From Lachnospiraceae bacterium (GTDB lineage Bacteria; Bacillota; Clostridia; Lachnospirales; Lachnospiraceae), in assembly GCA_022510745.1 (NCBI GenBank), contig JAFLSY010000015.1, positions 1-51,097 of the forward strand: a stretch of 51,097 bases of DNA. Direction: 5' to 3'. The notes under the pieces were generated by a model that was given only the letters and a program-made list of their open reading frames with translations, had not been told where the DNA came from and did no database searches. Below, piece after piece: positions 34,983 to 43,587 of the stretch (position 1 is its first letter; each line of letters opens with the position of its first letter). The translations under genes and the position numbers were made by a program.

Positions 34983-35156
34983 ATGGAAACATGGTATTAT
35001 GAAGTGATGTACATTGACGGGGACTATGCCCATTTGAAGAGGACGGATATAGAAAGCGAAGATTTAAAGCTGGTGGCCAGAGCGCTGCTTCCGCCGGAGA
35101 TTACGGAGGGCAGCCGGTTAAAATATGAATTGTTTCAGTATACGCTGACTGATTGA
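34983..35156 (+). CDS. Small conserved protein (57 residues), unknown
   Basis: A 57-residue acidic protein (YYEVMYIDGDYAHLKRTD) with two predicted strands and one helix and a Leu-Pro-Pro segment. GAGGAG precedes the ATG. It starts 10 bases after the FUSC stop and ends 32 bases before the regulator gene, so it is part of the same transcript. The function is unknown. Confidence 0.7.
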   Translation: METWYYEVMYIDGDYAHLKRTDIESEDLKLVARALLPPEITEGSRLKYELFQYTLTD

Positions 35157-35188
35157 CGGTATATAAAGGAAAAAATGGGTGATAAAGG

Positions 35189-35914
35189 ATGAAACTGGCA
35201 ATCATAGAAGATGAACAGGTACACAGGGAGATTCTGTCCGCCTATCTAAAAGACTGGAGTCGGGAGAGAAAGCTCCCCATAAATATTGTTGACTTTCCCA
35301 GTGCGGAGAGTTTTTTGTTCGCATGGGAGGAGCAGCGGGATTTTGACATGCTGTTTGTGGACATCCAAATGAAAGAGATGAGCGGCATGGAGATGGCAAA
35401 ACGGGTCAGAGAGCAGGATTCGGACATTGTCATTGTGTTTACTACGGGGATTGCGGATTATCTGGAAGAGGGCTATGAGGTGGAGGCCCTGCATTATCTT
35501 TTAAAACCGATCAGTCAGGAAAAGCTTTTTCGCTGTATGGACCGGGCAATGAAAAAGGGAGGACAGGAGAAGTTTCTCTTAGTGCATACGAAAGAGGAAC
35601 TTTTGAAACTGTCCATGGAACAGATTATGTTTATAGAGGCCAGGGGACATGGCTGTGTCATTGAGATTTATGTTCCGATGGGCGAGACCCGGCAAGTGGA
35701 GATTACGGAGAGTATCTCAGAATTGGAGCAGCAATTGAATGGAGGAGAGTTTATCAAATGCCATCGCTCCTATTTATGCAGGATTGGCGGAATCCATCAT
35801 ATTGACCGCACGGAAATTGTATTGGATAATGGCAGTAAAATTCCGGTGAGCCGAAGGCTGTATGTTCAGGTCAATCAGGCGTTTATCCGGTATTTCCGAA
35901 AAGAAGGGAATTAA
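35189..35914 (+). CDS. LytTR-family response regulator
   Basis: A 241-residue regulator with a REC domain (1-120, phospho-acceptor Asp58 in MLFVDIQM, acidic pair EDE at 7-9) and a LytTR DNA-binding domain (about 135-238, with LLKLSMEQIMFIEARGHG and FIKCHRSYLC). Regulators of this type (AgrA, VirR) bind direct repeats and often control peptide or bacteriocin export. A matching direct repeat lies at 36662-36696, just after its kinase gene and before two ABC transporter genes. The kinase gene begins one base after its stop. Confidence 0.94.
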   Translation: MKLAIIEDEQVHREILSAYLKDWSRERKLPINIVDFPSAESFLFAWEEQRDFDMLFVDIQMKEMSGMEMAKRVREQDSDIVIVFTTGIADYLEEGYEVEALHYLLKPISQEKLFRCMDRAMKKGGQEKFLLVHTKEELLKLSMEQIMFIEARGHGCVIEIYVPMGETRQVEITESISELEQQLNGGEFIKCHRSYLCRIGGIHHIDRTEIVLDNGSKIPVSRRLYVQVNQAFIRYFRKEGN

Positions 35915-35915
35915 G

Positions 35916-36662
35916 ATGAATGAAAAAGTTCTGTTTATAACTGCGGGAATCGCAGTGGGAATTGTTATATTGGGAGTATGTGTCTTTTGGCTGCGCAGGC
36001 TTATTTTTACCTTGGTGGACAGGCATACGTTTGAATATCAGAGTGATCTGTTAGAGAAGCACTATGAAGAAGTGCAGAGCATGTACCGTCAGATTAGAGG
36101 CTGGCGGCATGATTACCACAATCATATCCAGACCATGAAGGCGCATCTGGCCATGGGAAGGCTAAAAGAGCTGGACGCATATTTAAATGAACTGGACCAT
36201 GACCTGACAACGGTTGATACGGTAGTAAAGACCGGCAATGTGATGATCGATGCGATTTTAAACAGTAAGATTTCTCTGGCAAAACAGCGGGGAATCGCAG
36301 TAGAAGCCAAAGCCATTGTACCCAAAGAGCTGGATACCTCTATCTCTGAGGTGGATTTAAGTCTGATAATCGGAAACCTGATGGACAACGCCATGGAAGC
36401 CTGCATGCGGATAGAGGATGCCGGAAAACGTTTTATCCGATTGTACATTGATATCTTAAAAGGGCAGCTCTACATCTATGTGATAAATGCTACGACGGGA
36501 GAATTAAAACGGGCGGGCAGGATTTACGAGACCCTGAAGGACAGCCGGCATCATGGATTTGGACTTATGCGTATTGATAAGGTGGTGGAACGCTATCATG
36601 GCTATCTGGATAGAGCTGACGAGGAGGGTGTGTTTGCCACAGAGGTGCTTCTTCCGTTATAA
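35916..36662 (+). CDS. GHKL sensor histidine kinase (AgrC/VirS-like), short membrane part
   Basis: A 248-residue kinase with a single N-terminal membrane helix (about 7-28), a phospho-acceptor His in GWRHDYHNHIQTM (about 68), an N-box (IIGNLMDNAMEACM) and a G-box HHGFGLMRI. AgrC-type kinases usually have six membrane helices; this one has one, so it probably needs a partner to sense its signal. The ATG at 35916 follows AAGGG, right after the regulator stop. It likely phosphorylates the LytTR regulator encoded just upstream. Confidence 0.92.
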   Translation: MNEKVLFITAGIAVGIVILGVCVFWLRRLIFTLVDRHTFEYQSDLLEKHYEEVQSMYRQIRGWRHDYHNHIQTMKAHLAMGRLKELDAYLNELDHDLTTVDTVVKTGNVMIDAILNSKISLAKQRGIAVEAKAIVPKELDTSISEVDLSLIIGNLMDNAMEACMRIEDAGKRFIRLYIDILKGQLYIYVINATTGELKRAGRIYETLKDSRHHGFGLMRIDKVVERYHGYLDRADEEGVFATEVLLPL

Positions 36663-36696
36663 ACCATTCGTGCACGATACGAACCGTTCGTGCACG
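36662..36696 (+). promoter_or_regulatory. LytTR (VirR-box-like) direct repeat before the ABC genes
   Basis: Two copies of AACC(A/G)TTCGTGCACG, 36662-36676 and 36682-36696, 14 of 15 bases equal, with a period of 20 bases. They fit the VirR box CCAGTTNTNCAC at most fixed positions. The likely -10 TATACT is at 36724-36729 and has no good -35, as expected for a promoter that needs an activator. Confidence 0.78.
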
Positions 36697-36763
36697 TTTT
36701 TTCTTTTTTGAGACACACTATGCTATACTGGCACTGTCCAAAGAAGTGCAGGGAGGTATAACC

Positions 36764-38665
36764 ATGGAAGCGGATAAAAAGGAGTTTGTGCCTAAGCATT
36801 ATTCCATTTTGAGCGATATTCTGTTTTTTGCAGATTATTTTAAAAAAGAAGAGCCTATGGTATTGGTCTTTTCCATCATGGAAATCCTGCTTAAGTCTGC
36901 AGTGCCCTTGTTCGGGATTTGGCTGCCCAAACTGGCTGTGGATCTGGTAGAAAAGAATGCTTCGGTTACGCAGGCAGCTGCGGTATTAGGCGGATTTGTG
37001 CTTTTGATGATCGTATTCAACGGTGCAAGTCAGGCAGTGCAGGGCGGCAAATATCATCTGTATAATGAGCAAAGGACCAATGTACTTGGTATGTTGTTTC
37101 TAAAAAGTCTGCGAATCAGGTATGCGGATGTGGAGGCAGGAGAAATCAAAAAAGTTTATATGAAAGCGCGAGGGTCTACGGCAGGAGGAGATTGGTCCGC
37201 TATCAGCATGACAGTGTCTGCGACCACCGATTTATGCATAAATCTACTGAGCTTTGCGCTATATTCCACGGTGATCGGTTTCTTGAATTTCTGGATGCTG
37301 CTGATCTTGATCGGGCTTTCTTTGATCAACTACCGTTTAAGATTAAATCACATCAAGAAGCAGGAGGCTTTTCGGGAAGAAAATGCAACGGCATGGCGGC
37401 ATTTTGGCAGTGTAAGCAATGCCATGGGAAATCCTTACGGAGCCAAGGATGTTCGGATTTTTGCCATGCAGCACTGGCTTTTGCAGCTGCGGGATGTAGT
37501 GATCGGAGAACTGACGGAAGTTCAGAAAAAGTATCAGTGGACCAGTGCATATTATGCCAGGATACATTATGCGTTGTCGGCACTCAGAGATTTGGGGGCT
37601 TATGCGTGGCTCTTGTATCAGGCATCAGAAGGCAAACTGACGGCGGGCGAATTTGTACTGTATTTCGGCGCAATTACCGGTTTCTCCACTTTTGTAAACG
37701 GTATTATGAATTCCCTTTCCGCACTCCGAGGCGCAGCCAATGATACGGACTACCTCAGGGCCTATCTGGAACTGCCGGAAGAGGACAGGGCAAGCGGCAG
37801 CAGACATATAGATGAACTGACTCTTCCTCTTTCCATTGAATTTCAGGATGTCAGCTTTTCTTACAAACGGTGGAAGGAAGATGATGTGCAGGAAGAAGTG
37901 ACCGAAGAGAGTGGGAGCGGATCAGAAGGAAAATGCATTTTTAACCGATTGAACCTGAACATCCGGGCGGGGGAAAAGATTGCTTTGGTGGGTGTGAACG
38001 GTGCAGGCAAGACTACATTGGTAAAATTGCTCTGCGGCATGTACGATCCCGACGGGGGTCAGATACTGATCAATGGTATTGACCGTAATGAATTTCCCAG
38101 AGAAGAACTCTATAAGCTCTTTTCCGTGGTATTTCAGGAAACATTGATCCTGCCCTTTACCGTAGGGGAGAATCTGAGTATGGACCGCATAGAGCGTGTG
38201 GATGAAAAGAAGGCGTGGGACTGTCTGGAAAGGGCAGGACTGGGAGAGTTTTTCAGAGAACAGAACATCGGCATCCGCAGATATATGACAAAACAGTTGA
38301 TGAAAGATGGGATAGAACTATCCGGTGGTCAGAAGCAGCGGTTTCTTTTGGCAAGAGCATTATACAAGGACGCGCCCATTCTGGTGCTGGATGAGCCTAC
38401 GGCAGCCTTGGACCCTATTGCGGAGAGTCAGGTCTATGACAGTTACCGGAAATACACAGAGGGAAAAACGGCAATTTTTATCTCCCATAGACTTGCCAGT
38501 ACAAGATTTTCGGACAGGATCGTGTTGATCGAGGACGGCAGGATACTGGAGCAGGGAAGCCACGAGGAACTGATACGTGCAGCAGGACCATATGCGGAAA
38601 TGTTTAAACTGCAAAGCTCTTATTATTCGGAGGAAAAAGAAGATGGGAACGGATCTGATGAGTAA
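36764..38665 (+). CDS. ABC exporter half-transporter 1 (membrane plus ATPase)
   Basis: A 633-residue protein with six membrane helices (about 20-310) and an ATPase domain (about 365-620). Walker A is GVNGAGKTT, signature LSGGQKQRF, Walker B ILVLDEPTAALD, H-loop ISHRLAS. An acidic insert (about 375-395) sits between the first beta strand and Walker A. The start at 36764 has GGGAGGT. It overlaps the next ABC gene by 23 bases, so the two form a heterodimer. A peptide or drug substrate is likely given the LytTR control; this is inference. Confidence 0.92.
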   Translation: MEADKKEFVPKHYSILSDILFFADYFKKEEPMVLVFSIMEILLKSAVPLFGIWLPKLAVDLVEKNASVTQAAAVLGGFVLLMIVFNGASQAVQGGKYHLYNEQRTNVLGMLFLKSLRIRYADVEAGEIKKVYMKARGSTAGGDWSAISMTVSATTDLCINLLSFALYSTVIGFLNFWMLLILIGLSLINYRLRLNHIKKQEAFREENATAWRHFGSVSNAMGNPYGAKDVRIFAMQHWLLQLRDVVIGELTEVQKKYQWTSAYYARIHYALSALRDLGAYAWLLYQASEGKLTAGEFVLYFGAITGFSTFVNGIMNSLSALRGAANDTDYLRAYLELPEEDRASGSRHIDELTLPLSIEFQDVSFSYKRWKEDDVQEEVTEESGSGSEGKCIFNRLNLNIRAGEKIALVGVNGAGKTTLVKLLCGMYDPDGGQILINGIDRNEFPREELYKLFSVVFQETLILPFTVGENLSMDRIERVDEKKAWDCLERAGLGEFFREQNIGIRRYMTKQLMKDGIELSGGQKQRFLLARALYKDAPILVLDEPTAALDPIAESQVYDSYRKYTEGKTAIFISHRLASTRFSDRIVLIEDGRILEQGSHEELIRAAGPYAEMFKLQSSYYSEEKEDGNGSDE

Positions 38666-40541
38666 GCTGCCCATACGGGAGCATATAAAAAATATCAGGA
38701 AAATTTTCAAGGTAATCTGTGACATGGATAAAAGGTATCTGCAAGGGCGGCTTTTAGTGTCGCTGCTTGGCGGAATCGTGCCTTATATAGAACTGCTGCT
38801 GTCCGCTTATATTCTGGATGGAATCAGCACAGGTAAAGATTTTTTACATTTGATCACCGTGGCGGGAGTATGTGTCGGAGTCATTTTGTTGCTTCGCTGT
38901 AGCAGTGATGCGCTGGACCATTGGTTAAATATACGGCAGGACCGCATAGCGCATTTATACGACTGTATTACGGAAACCAAGATGTTAGACATGGATTATT
39001 CCAGGATCGACAGCCCCGAGATCAAGGAACTGAAGGCAAGAATTTGGAAAGATAATAACTGGGGCGCAGGAATTAACACGATCTTCTGGCAGTTTGCCGG
39101 TCTGGTAGACCAGTGCGTACGGTTCATCATTGCATTTGTGCTCGCCGTACCGGTAATCGGATATATCATACGCAGCAAAAGATATGAATCCGTGGCAGTG
39201 TTTTTGATCATGGTGGCATTGACGGCGGTGTGCCAGCGATTTCTGGTACGTTTTCGCAAGAAGGCAATGGTTTATATGTTTAACACCTTAAAAGAAGAGG
39301 AAAAAGAGGAGCAGGAGCATTTCTGCTGGGAGTTTTCCGGTGAAGATAGTTTTGATTACCGATACGGCAAGGATATAAGGATCTACGGCAGTTATGATCT
39401 TTTAAAGCGCTGGACCATTGATGTTCTGAAAAATAAAAATTACCGTAAAGGATTTTTGGAGGGAGCGAAGGGGACTGCCGGACAGTTAGGCTTGAATGCC
39501 GTAAATAACAGTATGCTCACCGGAGGCGCCTATTTGATGGTGGTCATCGTTGCCCTTGGAGGTACGATCTCCGTGGGCAGCGTGATACAGTTATCAGGTG
39601 CCCTAAACGGAATCTTTACTGCCGTGTACGCGTTGATCAGCCATGTGACGGAACTTGCCCTGGCAGCCAGAAAACAGGTGAGTACATTGGAACTTTTAGA
39701 GCTGGAAGATGAGATGTACAAAGGCCGTCTGCCCTTAGAGAAGCGCAGCGACAATCAGTACCGGATTGAATTTCGAAATGTTTCTTTTCAGTATCCCGGA
39801 AGGACGGATTGGGCGTTAAAGGATTTTTCGTTGAATCTGACCGTGGGAGAAAAGCTTGCTATCGTGGGTATGAACGGTTCCGGCAAGACCACTATGATCA
39901 AACTTTTATGCCGTCTCTATGATCCTCAGCAGGGTGAGATCCTGTTAAACGGCGTGGATATAAAGAAGTTTAAGCAGACGGATTACTTAAGGTTATTTTC
40001 CGTGGTATTTCAGGATTATGTGCTCTTCCCCTTCAAGCTGGGTGAAAACGTGGCGGTAACTCGGGAATATGACGAGGGGAAGGTAAGAAGCTGTCTTACG
40101 GATGCGGATTTCGGGGTGCGGCTGGCTGAGTTAGAAGATGGCGTGAACACTTATCTTTCTAAAAACTATGAGGATTCGGGTGTGGAGACATCCGGAGGGG
40201 AGAAGCAGAAGATTGCCATTGCCAGAGCCATATACAAGGAAGCCCCCTTTATCCTGTTGGATGAGCCCACGGCGGCGCTGGATCCCAAGGCGGAGTATGA
40301 GATCTATACGAATTTTGACCGGATTGCAGGGGGCAAAACCGCAATTTATATATCCCACAGGCTTTCTTCCTGCCGCTTCTGTGAAAAGATCGCCGTCTTC
40401 CATGAGGGGCGGCTGGTACAGATGGGCAGCCATGAAGAACTGGCAGCGGACCGGGACGGAAAATATTATGAGATGTGGAATGCCCAGGCACAGTACTACA
40501 GAGAGCAGGGGATTGCGATAGAAGATATGGCTATGGTATAA
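38643..40541 (+). CDS. ABC exporter half-transporter 2 (membrane plus ATPase)
   Basis: A 632-residue partner of the preceding gene. It has six membrane helices (about 35-345) and an ATPase domain (about 375-615) with Walker A GMNGSGKTT, signature TSGGEKQKI (first residue Thr instead of Leu), Walker B ILLDEPTAALD and ISHRLSS. The start at 38643 is preceded by GGAGG; it lies inside the end of the first gene. The slight signature difference suggests one ATP site may be weaker, as in many heterodimeric exporters. Confidence 0.92.
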   Translation: MGTDLMSKLPIREHIKNIRKIFKVICDMDKRYLQGRLLVSLLGGIVPYIELLLSAYILDGISTGKDFLHLITVAGVCVGVILLLRCSSDALDHWLNIRQDRIAHLYDCITETKMLDMDYSRIDSPEIKELKARIWKDNNWGAGINTIFWQFAGLVDQCVRFIIAFVLAVPVIGYIIRSKRYESVAVFLIMVALTAVCQRFLVRFRKKAMVYMFNTLKEEEKEEQEHFCWEFSGEDSFDYRYGKDIRIYGSYDLLKRWTIDVLKNKNYRKGFLEGAKGTAGQLGLNAVNNSMLTGGAYLMVVIVALGGTISVGSVIQLSGALNGIFTAVYALISHVTELALAARKQVSTLELLELEDEMYKGRLPLEKRSDNQYRIEFRNVSFQYPGRTDWALKDFSLNLTVGEKLAIVGMNGSGKTTMIKLLCRLYDPQQGEILLNGVDIKKFKQTDYLRLFSVVFQDYVLFPFKLGENVAVTREYDEGKVRSCLTDADFGVRLAELEDGVNTYLSKNYEDSGVETSGGEKQKIAIARAIYKEAPFILLDEPTAALDPKAEYEIYTNFDRIAGGKTAIYISHRLSSCRFCEKIAVFHEGRLVQMGSHEELAADRDGKYYEMWNAQAQYYREQGIAIEDMAMV

Positions 40542-40561
40542 TGTCCAAAAAGGGCAGAGGA

Positions 40562-40660
40562 AAATGTGCGTACAGACAGATGCCGAGCTTGCTCGAGCAG
40601 ATGTCTGTATGTGCATTTGACGAGCGAAGCGACCTCGAAAAACCGAAGGTTTCTCGAGGT
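40562..40660. repeat. Structured intergenic element with two hairpins
   Basis: A 17-base stem (40562-40578 with 40602-40618, three G-T pairs, otherwise perfect) encloses a small Leu-codon-like GAGCTTGCTCGAGC hairpin. A second 13-base stem follows (40632-40644 with 40648-40660, one mismatch, loop GAA). No T-run follows. It looks like a repeated palindromic element of REP type or a structured RNA, not a plain terminator. Confidence 0.65.
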
Positions 40661-40726
40661 TCTGCCTGTCACTTGCGGTAATATGGCATAATATTCTTAT
40701 TCAAGGTATGAAGGAGGAGTAATTCT

Positions 40727-41524
40727 ATGGAGTGGGGAACGGTTTCGATTGCAAGTATGAGCGCTATGCTGTTTACCTTGGTGGTTTCTATCGGGCTGCC
40801 TGTGGTTCTGTTGATTCTTATACGGATTAAGACAAAAGCGAGAATATCATCTTTTTTTATCGGCTGCGGAATCTTTATTGTTTTTGCCCTGATCTTGGAG
40901 CAGATTCTGCATACGGTTGTATTTACGGCTGCGGGAAGCATTCTGCAGGGTAATATTTTCTTATACGGACTCTATGGCGGATTGGCCGCGGCGCTGTTTG
41001 AGGAAACGGGCCGGTTTATTGCCATGAAATTCTGTATGAAAAAGTGTCTGGATAGGGGGAATGCCCTGATGTACGGTGCAGGACATGGGGGCATAGAAGC
41101 GATTCTGCTCGTGGGACTGACCTATATCAGTAATATCATTACTTCCATGATGATCAATAATGGCAGTATGCAGCAGATCATGGCCCTGTTGGACCCTTCG
41201 CTTCAGGAAGAGAACTATAATCAATTGCAGGTATTGTGGCAGCTTCCTGCCTATCAATTTTGCTTAGGAGGCGTGGAGAGAGTATTTGCCATCGTGCTGC
41301 AGATCTGTCTTTCCGTATTTATGTATCAAGCTGTGAAAACAGGGCAGAAGAAATACCTGGCAGTGGCATTTTTGCTGCACTTTATCGTGGATTTTTTGAC
41401 TGTCGTAACGACAGGTCTGGGACTTCCCTTATGGGCGGTAGAACTGGAGGTATTAGTATTGACAGCGGGTATTGCTGTTTATGCTGCAAAGCTATATAAA
41501 GCCGATGGGAATGTAAATTTTTAA
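40727..41524 (+). CDS. YhfC-family intramembrane metalloprotease-like protein
   Basis: A 265-residue membrane protein with about eight helices. The conserved motif FEETGRF (about residues 90-96) with GHGGIEA (about 120-126) and a late His in LHFIVDF fits the YhfC family, relatives of the CAAX-type glutamic/zinc membrane proteases. It may cut membrane peptides. The start is preceded by AAGGAGGAG. It is followed by a GNAT gene after 14 bases and may share a transcript with it. Confidence 0.88.
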   Translation: MEWGTVSIASMSAMLFTLVVSIGLPVVLLILIRIKTKARISSFFIGCGIFIVFALILEQILHTVVFTAAGSILQGNIFLYGLYGGLAAALFEETGRFIAMKFCMKKCLDRGNALMYGAGHGGIEAILLVGLTYISNIITSMMINNGSMQQIMALLDPSLQEENYNQLQVLWQLPAYQFCLGGVERVFAIVLQICLSVFMYQAVKTGQKKYLAVAFLLHFIVDFLTVVTTGLGLPLWAVELEVLVLTAGIAVYAAKLYKADGNVNF

Positions 41525-41538
41525 GAGAGGAAAACGGT

Positions 41539-42030
41539 ATGCTCATCAGAAAAGCAGAAAGAAAAGATTTGGAAGAATTGCTGGAGATTTATAATGATGA
41601 GGTGATAAACGGAGTTGCTACTCTGGATTTAAATCCTAAAACTATGCAGGAATGGGAGCAGTGGTTTTTTGAACATAATATAGACAACCATCCTCTGATC
41701 GTAGCGGAACTGGACAATCGAGTGGCCGGTTATGCCAGCCTGTCCACCTATCGGGAGAAGGAAGCTTATTGCTCCACAGTTGAATTGTCCGTATATGTGG
41801 CATCCGCCTTTCAAGGTCTGGGTGTTGGCACTAAATTGCTGCAGAGTATATTGGAAGAGGCAAGAAAAGATGAGAATACCCATGTGGTAGTATCCGTCAT
41901 AACGGCCGGAAATGAGGTCAGCAGGAAGCTCCATGAAAAATTTGGATTTACATACAGCGGTACGCTTCATAAAGTAGGGTATAAGATGGGAGCGTACAGA
42001 GATATTGACAATTTTGAAATAAGGGTATAA
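41539..42030 (+). CDS. GNAT acetyltransferase, phosphinothricin-acetyltransferase type
   Basis: A 163-residue protein with the acetyl-CoA loop QGLGVGTKLL (about 95-104), the N-terminal LIRKAERKDLEELLEIYNDE typical of PAT/bar-like enzymes, and the late segment KLHEKFGFTYSGTLHKVGYK. These enzymes acetylate amines such as phosphinothricin, methionine sulfoximine or other amino acids; the substrate here is unknown. GAGAGG precedes the start. Two hairpins follow the gene. Confidence 0.93.
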   Translation: MLIRKAERKDLEELLEIYNDEVINGVATLDLNPKTMQEWEQWFFEHNIDNHPLIVAELDNRVAGYASLSTYREKEAYCSTVELSVYVASAFQGLGVGTKLLQSILEEARKDENTHVVVSVITAGNEVSRKLHEKFGFTYSGTLHKVGYKMGAYRDIDNFEIRV

Positions 42031-42036
42031 AAAATT

Positions 42037-42064
42037 ATTGCGCATCGGTAACCCGATGCGTAAT
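42037..42064. terminator. Hairpin after the GNAT gene
   Basis: A 12-base stem (ATTGCGCATCGG with CCGATGCGTAAT, one wobble pair) around a four-base loop. A T-run follows on the minus strand, so it may work best in that direction. Confidence 0.65.
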
Positions 42065-42080
42065 CAGTGATCATAAATTT

Positions 42081-42120
42081 ATCCCCCGCAGCCGACTTAT
42101 GTCAGCCACGGGGGATTTTT
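42081..42120. terminator. Bidirectional terminator between GNAT and collagen-like genes
   Basis: ATCCCCCG pairs with CGGGGGAT and an inner stem GCCGAC/GTCAGC extends it; TTTTT follows on the plus strand and an A/T run on the other side. It serves two convergent genes. Confidence 0.9.
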
Positions 42121-42168
42121 ATCTACACAAGGAAATTGCATTGCATTTCCCGGGTAATTACAATCCTA

Positions 42169-43395
42169 TCAGCAAGAATGGGTACTGAGCTGTAAGATGA
42201 TCAGGTGTGCAGAAACTGCTTCGTTACCGCCTGCGGAAGGTGTAAGCGTTAATGCCGAGCAGTTATCTTCAGGATTTCTCACGGTGAGGACGGTATTAGG
42301 ACAGGTTGTGGTAACAAGGAACATACCTGCAATGGAGGACGTGCCGGTTGCGCGGCCCACGACCGTATAAGCTAAAGGATCACCGTCTAAAGTCAGCTGC
42401 AGCTGGCCGGCCGAATCTATTTCTGCCTGGAAGTAAACGAGATAGGTACCTGCTTCTTCCAGATTGAAAGTGGAGGCACCGGTTCTGGTAATACCGGAGT
42501 TGCTGTTCGCACCGTTTCTGGGGAAGTTCACATCCGCACCGGGGGCAACCGGGGTGGCATTGTCAGAGGGCATCATTGCATAGAAGTTGGCATAATTCAG
42601 TATGCCGCCTGCAGGTCCTTGAGGTCCCATGGGTCCCGTTTCACCTGCAGGTCCCTGAGGTCCGACAGGTCCTGCAGCACCTGCAGGTCCCTGAGGTCCG
42701 ATAGGGCCGGTAGCACCGGTAGGTCCCTGAGGTCCAACGGGTCCGGTCTCGCCCTGAGGTCCCTGAGGTCCGACAGGTCCTGTTTCGCCTGTAGCGCCCT
42801 GAGGTCCGATGGGGCCGGTAGCGCCAACGGGTCCTTGAGGGCCTACGGCACCGGTTTCACCCCGGGGTCCCTGAGGTCCGACAGGTCCTGCTTCACCTGC
42901 AGGTCCCTGAGGTCCCATGGGTCCTGCTTCGCCGGCAGGTCCCTGCGGTCCAACGGGGCCGGTAGCGCCTGTAGCGCCCTGAGGTCCGACAGGTCCTGTT
43001 TCGCCTGTAGCGCCCTGAGGTCCGATGGGGCCGGTAGCACCTGTAGGACCCTGCGGTCCTGCTGCACCGGTAGCACCTGTAGGTCCCTGCGGTCCTATTG
43101 CACCGTTTTCCCCTGCAGGTCCCTGCGGTCCGGTAGGACCCTGAGGGCCGGCCGGTCCGGTAGCGCCTGCAATACCCTGAGGGCCTGCGGGGCCGGTTTC
43201 ACCTTGGGGACCCTGCGGCCCGGTACAACCTCTTTCACCCTGAGGTCCCTGCGGTCCTCTGGGGCCGGGAGGGCCGGGAGGTCCCGGAGGGCATTCGGGA
43301 TGGGGCGGCCAGTTATCGTGACATCCGTTGTTATTGGAACAGCAGCCGTTATTGCCGTTATTTCCGTTATTTCCAAAAAAGTTTCTTCTTTCCAT
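42169..43395 (-). CDS. Collagen-like exosporium/spore-surface protein, BclA type
   Basis: A 408-residue protein. The N-terminal 37 residues are rich in Asn, Gly and Cys ([17 protein letters not shown]), then about 75 Gly-X-Y triplets (38-263) dominated by GPQ, GPA and GAT, then a C-terminal 144-residue TNF-like/BclA_C domain (265-408). Such proteins form trimeric filaments on spores of Bacillus and Clostridia. No signal peptide is seen, which fits assembly on the spore from the mother cell. Upstream on the minus strand is a SigK-like promoter. AGGAAA precedes the ATG. No other spore gene is adjacent. Confidence 0.9.
   Translation of the reverse strand: MERRNFFGNNGNNGNNGCCSNNNGCHDNWPPHPECPPGPPGPPGPRGPQGPQGERGCTGPQGPQGETGPAGPQGIAGATGPAGPQGPTGPQGPAGENGAIGPQGPTGATGAAGPQGPTGATGPIGPQGATGETGPVGPQGATGATGPVGPQGPAGEAGPMGPQGPAGEAGPVGPQGPRGETGAVGPQGPVGATGPIGPQGATGETGPVGPQGPQGETGPVGPQGPTGATGPIGPQGPAGAAGPVGPQGPAGETGPMGPQGPAGGILNYANFYAMMPSDNATPVAPGADVNFPRNGANSNSGITRTGASTFNLEEAGTYLVYFQAEIDSAGQLQLTLDGDPLAYTVVGRATGTSSIAGMFLVTTTCPNTVLTVRNPEDNCSALTLTPSAGGNEAVSAHLIILQLSTHSC
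42604..43284 (-). repeat. Collagen Gly-X-Y coding repeats
   Basis: About 75 nine-base units coding Gly-X-Y, arranged in longer units of 18 and 27 bases that are often nearly identical. Copy number is likely to vary between strains and this region is hard to assemble. Long open frames in other frames come from the repeat. Confidence 0.93.
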
Positions 43396-43423
43396 GTAAA
43401 TTTCCTATGAGTTTTATTTACTA

Positions 43424-43450
43424 TATCGTATGCACTTTTTATGAAAATGT
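43424..43450 (-). promoter_or_regulatory. Possible SigK promoter of the collagen-like gene
   Basis: On the minus strand CATACGATA fits the SigK -10 pattern CATANNNTA. An AC dinucleotide stands 16 bases upstream as the short -35. The start codon is about 30 bases downstream. Short consensus; moderate support. Confidence 0.5.
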
Positions 43451-43532
43451 CACATATTGTCAGAAAGATGAATATCACGAAATTTTCTGCTGCAAAGAAG
43501 AAATTATAACGTAAATGGTAATAAAAATTTTA

Positions 43533-43562
43533 TTGGACTTTTAAGATGCATGCCAGTACAAT
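43533..43562 (+). promoter_or_regulatory. Promoter for the aldo/keto reductase gene
   Basis: TTGGAC (43533-43538) and TACAAT (43557-43562) with 18 bases between, 25 bases before the start codon. Confidence 0.5.
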
Positions 43563-43587
43563 GATATTAGGAAAGGGAGGACATGCA

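Noticed and set aside
42604..43284. Repeat block considered as a CRISPR array
   Set aside because: Units are in-frame coding triplets without unique spacers of even size, and no cas gene is near.
42619..43410. 263-codon plus-strand open frame opposite the collagen-like gene
   Set aside because: Shadow of the Gly-X-Y repeats; low-complexity Ser/Arg peptide without start signal.
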